From the NCBI GenBank assembly GCA_947044365.1, contig OX345647.1, positions 403,501 to 467,500 on the forward strand: DNA of 64,000 bases, in the 5' to 3' direction. Positions 43,026-55,097 of this stretch are shown one piece after another. This stretch comes from Petrosia ficiformis. Its lineage: Eukaryota > Porifera > Demospongiae > Haplosclerida > Petrosiidae. A program made the translations under genes and the position numbers. The number at the start of each line of letters is the position of its first letter. Position 1 is the first letter of the stretch. Below the pieces are notes generated by a model. That model was not told the DNA's origin. It ran no database searches and saw nothing but the letters and a program-made list of their open reading frames with translations.

Positions 43026-46000
43026 CTATAATGATATTATATTACATGTATATAATATATCACATGTATGTATGATTATCATATAATTATACTGACTTTG
43101 AATCATCCATTATTTCATATATAGGTTCTTCGACAGGTTGAACTGTGGATCTGAAAAACAATAATTATATAAATATACTAATTATGTCTTTCACTAACTC
43201 TTCAATTTCTTTTGTATTGTTTTTATTCCTTTCAATAAAATGCAATACCACAAGAAAAATAATAATAATTATTAAAATAATAATAATTATACTCAATACT
43301 GATATACCAGCTACTAGACCAGTAGATCCAGTCTGTGAATCATTAGATGAAGAGGTGGATGTAGTTGATGAACTAATCATTATAGTAACTGGAGGTGATC
43401 TCTCACTCTCATATTCCACATTATTAATAGTGAAGACACCATACACTTGAAACACATACTCAATATCATGTTGTAATCTAGGTAATCCTATAGAGACTAC
43501 TGATACTGGGAATATAATAGTTTGAAATGTCTGTTCATTAGTTCGTTTGTATTCCAGTACATAACTTGTGAGTTCAGTGTAGTTCAGAGGTGTCCAGTTA
43601 ATGATTACTATATCTTCTAATATTTCAACTATTAGATCTTCTATTCCTGTATTATAATAACATATTAATAATAGTTCTATATACACTGGATATACCTGGT
43701 AACAGAGTAGAGGCTTGTATCTCTATCCATTCTCCTGGACCAGCAATAGTGTATGCTCTTACACCAATGGTATAACTTATGAAACTTGTTAATCCTGATA
43801 TGATATATTGTGTGTCTGTTATACCATTTACAAAAAATACAAATGAATCACTGTTGTCAGACTCTCTATAACGTATATCATACATGATGATGATACCATT
43901 AGGCATAGAGGGTTGATTCCATGTGATACTGATCTCATCTACATCTGATCCACTTGACATTAGGTTTGACACCCCACCAGGTTCTGAGAGACACAAACAC
44001 AATATGAAACATGAACTAGTAATGAATATACTAACTGACCAGCTTGTTCTGTCTGTTGTATTGTATTATCACTTGTTGGTCCAGTTCCAGCATCATTATA
44101 TGCTGACACTGTCACAGTATAGTTGGTATATGGTTTCAATTCAGTGAGAGTGTATGATCTGTTCTCTCCTCCAGTGATGTTGATAGTGTCAGGGAATGTT
44201 GTGTTTGTGTAGTAAAGTAAGTATCCAGTGATGGGTCCATTCTGTCCAGAACAAGGTACTTCATCCCACAAGACAATCAAAGACTTAGCTTCAACTGATG
44301 AGAAAGTTATGTTCTCTGGAGAAGAAGTAGGTTCTGAGAGAGAAACATCAGAATGTAGTTATAAATACATAGTGTTGTTTGTCAAACTTACCAACAGAAA
44401 GTGTGATAACAATATTACCACTATCAAACTCAATGGTATCAGTACCAAATAGTCCAATAAATAATGAAATAGTACAGTAACTACCAGGATTAATACCACT
44501 GAACGCAAGTGGTGGTGAATTAGAAGTCTTTTCTATAAAATCATCAAATGATTCCTCACATAGTCTATGACACTGACGTGTTATACTGTAACCATTAGAA
44601 GGGATTGGATCAGGTTCAGTCCATGTCAGAGTAATAGTATTACTAGTAGAAGTAGCTGTGAGGTCACTCACTGATGGTAGTGCTGAAGGGAATCAGTAAT
44701 ATAGTGATTATAATACACAAGATGTTTACTATCACTTACTTAATGTCACACTCTCAATACTACTATTAACACTGGGTAGTACAGGAGTACCATCATTACC
44801 ATATAATACCACAAAGAACTCATATGTTTGATCCTGCATGAGTCCTGATGTCACAATGTATGTTGTATCAGTGGTGTTTACTAAACTCTGAATATCATCA
44901 CTACCACTGAGAGAATAGAACACCTCATATCTAGGTGATGATCCTGTCCAGGAGAGTTGTACATGAAGCAGACCTGTACCCAGTCTTGTTAGTGTGAGAG
45001 TGGGTGAAGCAGAAACTGTGTAATTAATATGATATATGCTGTTTTGTCATAAAATCAGTTCATAATCAACTTTGCTCTGTACCACTGTATATAGACACAT
45101 TCAAAACACATGTATGTCCATAGTGAGACATTTTATACCTTTCGCTATATTTATTATAAATGAATAGAAGTGTAATATAAATGTATCACTGTAAACATGC
45201 ATTGGTTAGTATAGGAATAGTGCAAATCTATTTGATCATGCAGGAATAGTGCAAATCTACTTGATCATGCAGGAATAGTGTAAATCTATTTGATCATGCA
45301 GGAATAGTGCAAATCTACTTGATCATGCAGGAATAGTGTAAATCCACTTGATCATGCAGGAATAGTGTAAATCTATTTGATCATGCAGGAATAGTGCAAA
45401 TCTACTTGATGATGCAGGAATAGTGTAAATCCACTTGATCATGCAGGAATAGTGTAAATCTATTTGATCATGCAGGAATAGTGCAAATCTACTTGATGAT
45501 GCAGGAATAGTGTAAATCTATTTGATCATGCAGGAATAGTGTAAATCTACTTGATCATGCAGGAATAGTGTAAATCTACTTGATGATGCAGGAATAGTGT
45601 AAATCCACTTGATCATGCAGGAATAGTGCAAATCTACTTGATCATGCAGGAATAGTGCAAATTTAATTGGTTGTGTAGGTCGTTATGACTGTATGATGAC
45701 ATACATGTACATGTACCAATTGTAATCCAATACTTTCAATTTAATTTCCTTATCTTGTCTAATTAGATGTACAAAGAAACATAATAAATATTTTAATTAA
45801 GTGATTATAAGTTTCCATCCCTTCTTTGTATATCTAATATGAGATATTAGATATGATAATTATAAATATTAGTACAAGTGTAATAGATTTGGTTTGACTT
45901 GAACTCAATATATTAATAATCAGTTGATTAACTAACACATTATATGATGGTTTATTACACTAGATAATATAATATAACAATTATTATACAATATAACATA

Positions 46001-48236
46001 ATATGATGGTCAGGGTTACATACAGTGGAGGGAAGGGGGTATAGCCACCTCTAACTTGAGTTCACCCCACCATAGTTTTCAGACAATTTATTTCAACATG
46101 CAACAACATTTCAGCTACAAGCCTTCTGGGACCTACATACATACATACATACATACATACATACATACATACATACTCACACACACACATACATACATTA
46201 TACATACATACATACATACATTATACATACATACTCACACACACACACGTACATACATGTACATGTACATATGATTGACACACCTTCAGGAAGTGTTTGA
46301 ATATTTAATACAACATCTTCTCCAATTAAATTTGGGCGATCATAAACCACACGTACTGTTATTGTATAATTCCTATCAGAGAATAGTCCACCAATAGTCA
46401 CATTGAGAGATGGGAAACTTTCAGTGACCATAGCCTCATTATCACCCACAGGTTTATAAAATATTTGAACCTCTTTTACATTACTAACATCTCCTTTTGA
46501 TGGGTTTACTGCTAGTTCGGGGTATGCCCATATTAGGAAGAAAGAGGTTGCATTTATAAGAGCTCTTGGAGCATGCACATCTGTCAGTTTAGCCAATCCT
46601 AAAAGAAACAAGATAAGATGAGATGTGATAGAGGGACAAATGGATAGATAGATATAAATGTAGGTATAAATAGATAGACTGACAGATATACATAATTATA
46701 ACACACTAATAGAATGTTACCAGGTGCTGGTACAGAGACAGACAAACACAGGAAGATAATAAGACAGAAATGACCGATAGGCAGACAGACTGACAGACGC
46801 AGGCAGATAGAAAGACAGACATACAGACTGACAGACAGATAGACAGACCAATATACAGAACAACAGATAGACATGCAAATAGATAGAGAGACAGACACAG
46901 ACAGACAGACAGACAGACACAGACAGACACAGACAGACAGACAGATAGACAGACACAGGCAGGCAGGCAGGCAGGCAGACAAACAGGCAGACAGACAGAC
47001 AAACCTGGTGTTATGGAAGTAAACTCCACTGTCTCAGAAACATCTCCACAACCAACTTCATTACAAGCAGTGATATTAATAGCGTAATTAAAATTAGGTT
47101 GAGGTGTGTCAAATTCAAATACTGGTACAGTGGGAAACCACGATGGTATATTGGGTGGCAAAATGAGTTCTAACTCATATTCATTAATCTCATTAAAATT
47201 ATCATTAGGTCTTTCCCATGTGATACGAATAGTGAAGAAAGAAAGAAACTCAAATCTAACAGTTGATGCATTTACCATATCAGGTCGACCTAAGATGTGA
47301 AAAGATGCAATAAAATTGAATGAAGTATTGAAATATATCAATTCACATTCAGTGTTTTTGATAAGCTCATATGGCACACCATTGGCCCAAAAGCTTCTTA
47401 TTTGGCACAGCACAGTTCCCTGTTTGGCACAGTTAATTATGATTATATTGTCACTAACAACATTAACTCTTTGTTAATTAGCTTAAGAATATATAGTCAT
47501 GATGTATTCCCAATGGCACACACACTAACCATTGTTGAGCCAATTTGGCCCGTACTGCAAAACATATCAACAAAGCTGGTTACATTATATGTAGAATTAC
47601 AGAGAATGAAATAATTACTAGCCAAGTGGACACTTTAGATGAATCTCCAATTATTTATAAAATATATTGCATTACATGACCGATCATAACTCAGTAATGT
47701 CCAATCAGATTTGAGACCTTATTTGAAATCACAAACTAAGCTCATTATAAATTCATGACAAGTTGCTATGGAAACGTATGTGCACATACATATACGTAGT
47801 TTAATTACTCATGAATGTATTATTGTGATAGTAGCACAAGTGTGCAATCAAAGCTATGAATTTATAATGAGCTTATCTCAATTATATTATAATACATAGT
47901 GTTAACAACTTACCTTGTATAATCACTTCAAATGGTCGTACTCTAATTTGTTTAATGGAGTCTATTGTATTGTTAGCAATACATCTATAATTTCCAGCTC
48001 TATCATAAGTAACGTTTTCAAATGTATAGAATACTGTAGGACTAGAAACTTTTAATACCACACCATCAGGATCTTCAATTCGGACATCGGGATCAGGATT
48101 TCCATATGTAATACAGCCTAGAATTAAGGTTTCTGAAAGATTAATCCTCACAGGTGAGAAGATGAGTGGATCACCAAAAAAAGGTGCATCTATAATAATG
48201 TAATAATAATATATAAACTTGAAATAACTCACAACA

Positions 48237-48271
<35 letters not shown>

Positions 48272-51200
48272 CTGGCACTAATAAGAATATATATAGATAC
48301 AGCTTGTTGTATATTAACAAAACATAAACAGACATACACATGATAGATACAGACAGACACATACACAAAGATAAACACAAATATATACATTATAGCTAGA
48401 GACAGACATACACACTAATAGATGGATAGATACAGACAGACACATAGACAAACACACATATACACAAATATACATGTACATGTATATACATTGTAGCTAA
48501 ACAGACAGACAGACACACTCACATCTGACGTTAAGACTAATGAAATCACTCCGAATCGCATCAAACAGTCTGTTACCAATAAACGCCTGACATTGATATT
48601 GATGATGATTGTCAGATGGAACCAGTGGATTGAATAATACAGTTGAATTAACAATACGATCATTATCATCATTTTCATTAGTACTGGTTATTGTTATAGT
48701 GTTAGTATGATTCAAAACGTAACCCATTCTAAACCATCGTATCGTTAGTGGCTCCAGAGCATCGATTTGATTTTGTATGACACAATATATTGAGAATGTA
48801 TTGTTCTCAATGAGTGTAAAAGGACCACGTGAGAAATCTAGTATAACTTGACCTGTGTGTATACAAGAATGCATTAATTATATATAGAGAAAATGATTAC
48901 TTAAGTTATAGTTATTACAGTAGAACTGTAATTTAGTTATAATTTAGTTAACTAAAAGAACTTATTAAAAGGGGTTTAAGTTATAGCTATAATTAACTAA
49001 AACAACACTAGAGTCCACACAATAAAGTGACTACATGTACAACAGCCAATGAAAATAGTACATGCATATACTGTAACCATAGTAACTTATGACCAAATTG
49101 ATGTGCAATAAACATTAGCAATAATAGGTATTGGCGTACCCATAGTAACACTATCATTTGGATATATAATAAACATTAGCGTTAATAGATACTGGTGTAA
49201 CCATAGTAACACTATCATTTTGATATATAATAAACATTAGCAGTAATAGGTATTGGTGTAACCATAGTAACACTATCATTTGGATATGTTATAAACATTA
49301 GCGTTAATAGATACTGGTGTAACCATAGTAACACTATCTGTAATAAACATTAGCAATAATAGGACCAGGTATTAATTTGAGTAACCATAGTAACACTGCT
49401 ATTTTATACATCTATAAACATAAACAATAATATTGGAGTAACCATAGTAACACTGCTATCTATAAACATAAATAATAATATTGGAGTAACCATAGTAACA
49501 CTGTTATTATATACATCTATAAACATTAATAATATTGGAGTAACCATAGTAACACTGTTATTATATACATCTATAAACATAAATAATAATATTTGAGTAA
49601 CCATAGTAACACTGCTATTTTATACATCTATAAACATAAATAATAATATTTGAGTAACCATAGTAACACTGTTATTATATACATCTATAAACATAAATAA
49701 TAATATTGGAGTAACCATAGTAACACTGTTATTATATACATCTATAAACATTAATAATAATATTTGAGTAACCATAGTAACACTGTTATTATATACATCT
49801 ATAAACATAAATAATATTATTGGAGTAACCATAGTAACACTGTTATTTTTGATGTGTAATAAACATTAGTATTGCATTAGTAAGTAGTACCAGACATTTA
49901 CTACACCATTATATAAAAACAATTATCTGTCCTGTTATAAATCAGATACATACCTGCAACAGTTAATACAGCACTGGTTGTTGCAGTTTGATTAATGAAA
50001 TCAGTAACTGTACATGTATATGATCCATTAGCTTGATTTGTTATATCTGTCAGTGTAATGGTAGGTACATTCAATGCCACTGGACCACAATCAACACAGT
50101 TTAAATGAGGAATAGTCCATAAGTAACTGAGACCAAATCCAACGGTAGCCATACAAGTGAATGTTACATTCAGTCCTTGTGTGACTGTCTGATCAGGGAT
50201 TGGTAGTAGTACAGGTGGAGGAACTAATGAGAGAAGAAAGGAAAGTGAGAATGATAAATATAAGAGAGATTATAAGAATGAAGATTGAAACAAACTAGCA
50301 AATAAGTGGATAGATACAGATACATACAGATAGATAGATAGACTCATATTCTTACCATACACATTAACATTTATCATATCACTCATCTCTCCTCCTTCAT
50401 TTATTGCAGTACAAGTATATACTCCGATATATTCCAGTGTCACTTGATCCAGTGTTAGAATACTGGTATGCATATCGTTACTACTATCAAATGAAGTGGA
50501 AGAAAGAGTCACATCTGTGTTACTTGTCCAAGTGACATTAGGTGTAGTCAGGGATTGAACCTCACAAGTGAGAGTCACTGTTGAGTTGTAAGAAACATTA
50601 ACAGATTCAGAAGAAATGGCTACCACTGGAAGAGGAACTGGAGAGAGAGAGAACAGGAGAATAGATTATCAATACATCTAACTAAACTAACAGACATACA
50701 TAGATATATACAGATAGATAGATAGACTCATATTCTTACCATACACATTAATATTTATCATATCACTCATCTCTCCTCCCTCATTTACTGCAGTACAAGT
50801 ATATTCTCCGATATATTCCAATGTCACTTGATCCAGTGTTAGAATACTGGTATGAGTATAATTACTACTAACAAGTGAAGTGGAAGGAAGAGTCACATCT
50901 GTGTTACTTGTCCAAGTGACATTAGGTGTAGTCAGGGATTGAACCTCACAAGTGAGAGTCACTGTTGAGTTGTAAGAGACATTAACAGATTCAGGAGAAA
51001 TGGCTACCACTGGAAGAAGAATTGGAGGTATATAAATGAATACGTAGAAACAGATAAAAGTAAACAGTGTTTACTTACTTATCACAATAAGAGTTGCCGT
51101 GGAGTTATCCATTCCACCATCATTCATTGCAACACAAGTGTAATCTCCTGTACTGTTCACATCTACACTGTCAATCACTAGAGTACTAGTATATGTATCA

Positions 51201-54200
51201 GTAGAACTCATTTCTGTAGTAGCATCAGGTAGAGTGTTGATAGCTGTTGTTTCCCAAAAGATATCAATATCTACTGGTGTTTCACTCAACACTGTACATA
51301 TGAAACTGACATTTTCTCCATCAAATATATTAGCATCAGAAGGTCCAATAGTAATGGTTGGTGCTATGAGAACAGAGACAGAAGAATATATTGTAAAATA
51401 TGATATTGACCACTAGTGATGCACTGATACTCAGAATTGTAATTGGTATGGGTCATTATCATCATTGTTGGTATCGGTTATTTGTGAAAGATGTAACTGA
51501 TATTTTACTAAGTGTACTAATAATGTCATTTCTTGTGATTACAACATCATTAATTGCTTTTATGATACTCAAAATTATTGAAAAATGCTTTTTTTCATAG
51601 AAAGAATCAGAAATCAGAAGGTAGATATAATACCAGATCGGTATCAGTTATTAGTACATATCTAAAGTAATTATTGGTTATCAGAATATCAGCAAAATAT
51701 TTTAAAATATTATGAAATCATACCATCGTCAGTATAATGATCTATCATGATTGTTATAATCAAAGGGCTGATAAACATACTGGTCCAACCCATAATACAT
51801 GTACACTCAGGTTAACATGAAACCAATCTTAAAATGTGTTTCAAAAGCAGATAAAAATTTTAAATTAATAATCAAATATATTTCATACAATGTCATGCAT
51901 TTGTTGGTAGAGTACATGTATTTTCATGTAATATAGACACTTTCCAATGGTTGATTTGAGTTAGTCCACTACGGTACTCCACATTCAATTATCATTTTAC
52001 TATTTTGACTCACCAAATATTTCTTCAGTTGTAAACATTTCAGTAGCACTGTTAGTTGATCCCTCAGTATTAGTAGACCTCACTTGATAATAGTATACAG
52101 TATTATGTGTTAAACCATTGAGTACTACTGAGTAACTTTCATCAATATTATTGAAATCCATTGTACCAGTCACCATATCACTCTCCTGTGTAAGACTAGA
52201 CTCAGTAAGACCATACAGTACTATATACTGTTCTGGTGTATATGTTATACTAGAGACTGTCCATTGAATAGTTACTTCAGTATAATTAATATTAACTACA
52301 GTGAGATCAGTTGGTTGGACAGGATTAGATGGACCTACATTAAAGGGAAAGTGGAATAAATATTATTATTCATTCAGCTATCTCCCCCCTCTCTCTCATA
52401 CTCTCTCCATTAATCCACCTCACAATCTCTTACCTAATACAGTAATAGCCACTGAACTACTGTTAGACACTACAGGATCTCCTGGTACACTAATAGTAAC
52501 CTCACAAGTAATCACAATATCTCCAGCAATGGTGAAATTTGTTGTTAATGTACTAACACTTTCTATACCCCTTGGATCAGTAGGTGTAGTGGCATCATTA
52601 GTAACATCAGTACCACTCATAGTCCATGTGAATACTTTATCAAAAGCTAGTTGATTTGTTCCTGGTAGAGTTGCAGTGCAGGTTAGTGTGGCTTGATTAT
52701 AATCAGGATGAGTGGGGAGACGAAGAGTGGAAGATGTTAGGATGATGTTAGGAGTAGGACCTAAGAGAAAAATGTACATATATATGTGTGTGTATATGCA
52801 TGTATGTACATGCATGTATGTACATGTACATGTAAGTAGATAAAAATGATTGTAAATACAATATCACTAACCTTCTACATTTATCATAATGGATGAAGAA
52901 ACAGAAGAGTTAGCAATAAATTCACTATTCACATTTGAAGTAACCAAGACTACACAACTATAATTATCACTGTCTAGTTGAGTTAAGTATGCAAAATTCA
53001 AAAATCCCGAATACGTCACACCTACTGTCAGTGTTGGTGTTATAACAGTTAATATTGACTCTCCAGTTAGTACATTGCCACCTCTCCTCCATTCAGCTGT
53101 CACTACTGCATTAGGATCATCATTAACGGCAGGGTCAATAGTGAATATACAGCGAAAACTGATTGCAACTCCAGAGAAGTACATAGAAACATCAGAGATT
53201 GAAGCAATGGTAGGTATGCTAGGAGTAGTCACTAGAGAGGACAAAATGATTATTATTGAAGAAATATTATAATAAACAGATAATGACTTGTGATAACAAA
53301 TAATGAATCAATTATATCTACCTTCTTGTACCTGATTTAGTTATTAATAATTATGTTTAATAACATGTTATAATTAGTTATTGATAATATAGTACGGTTA
53401 ATCACATGACATCAAGATAATGAATACCATTACTAATAATAATTAATGATATCACTAATACTAACTATTGATACAATTATAAGGTCATTACTAACAGAGA
53501 GAGGAGAGAAATGATTAAGGTACATGTACATGTATATGTTATGTATAGTGTATACATAATTATAACTCATGTAATATACATACATATAATATAAGACTTA
53601 TATTACATGACAAACATACATACAGACACACAGACACATGCACACATAGCAACTTACTTTCTACAAATACAGTTACTATACTGTTAGCTGATAAATAAGG
53701 ATCTATGTCCAAATATGGTGATGTCACTTGAACACTACACGTATACACTCCAGCTTCAGCTGAAACTACTGTATCAAGATCAAGAGTGGACATCCCTTCT
53801 GATAGCGTATTAGTTACTCCTTCACTTAGATTAGAATCTCCATATTCCCAAGTGATAGAGGACACGACTCCATTTAGAGATTCCAGCGGTGTTACTTGAC
53901 ACTCAAGTGTGAGAGACACACCAAGAAATATTGATATCGAAGACTCTGGATCAATGCTAACTTGTAGTTGAGGAACTAATACGAACATAGATAGATAGAT
54001 GAGTGAATGGGATAGATACATACATACACATGTAGACATAAATGGATGAATAATTAATGAACAGAACAATGGAGAGATAGATAGATAAATAGATGATGAA
54101 GAGAGATAAATATATGACGAATCAGTAGATAGAAAGACAGATATACAAAGACTCACTTATAACATCTACAGCAATAGATTCATTAGTAATATCACTTTCA

Positions 54201-55057
54201 TCAGAATTCATATAAGCAGTACACACATACTCTCCACCATGTGACTGGCGTAGTGGATTGAATGTCAATGTAACATTCCAAGTATCTCCATCATTAACTA
54301 AATCCCCAACTTCTATACCCACTGATGTATTACTAATAATGTCTGTACTACTCTTCCATATAATCATTGGAGTATTTACTGATGTTACTATACAATGTAA
54401 AGTGAATGTACTGCCTATCTCTTGTGATCCTGTAGTAGTTATTGATATTGGCAAGGGATTAACTGTTTCAGGAATGAGAAGAGAGAGAGAGAGGAAAATA
54501 AATGGTAATGATGAATGATGAACAAATAACAATACAAGATACAAATGTTGTGCAATTAATAAATATTTGTATACAGACAAGCGGATAGATAGATAGATAC
54601 ATACATACAGATAGATAGATAGACTCATATTCTATCAAGTGAAGTGGAAGGAAGAGTCACATCTGTGTTACTTGTCCAAGAAGAAATACAGACAAACAAA
54701 TGAACACATACAGTTATACACGCTTATTATAATGTTTACTTACCTATCACACTAAGTGTTGCCGTGGAGATATCCATTCCACCACCATTCATTGCAACAC
54801 AAGTGTAATCTCCATTACTCATCAAATCCACACTGTTAATCATTAGAGTACTGGTATACATATCATTAGAAGTCATTACTATAGTAGCATCAGGTAGAGT
54901 GTTGATAGCTGTTGCTTCCCAAGAGATAGTGAGATCTACTGATGTTTCACTGAACACTGTACATGTGAAACTGACACTCTCTCCATAAGTTATATTAGCA
55001 TCAGAAGGTCCAACAGTAATGGTTGGTGCTATGAGAACAGAGACAGCTTGTATGTGT

Positions 55058-55097
<40 letters not shown>

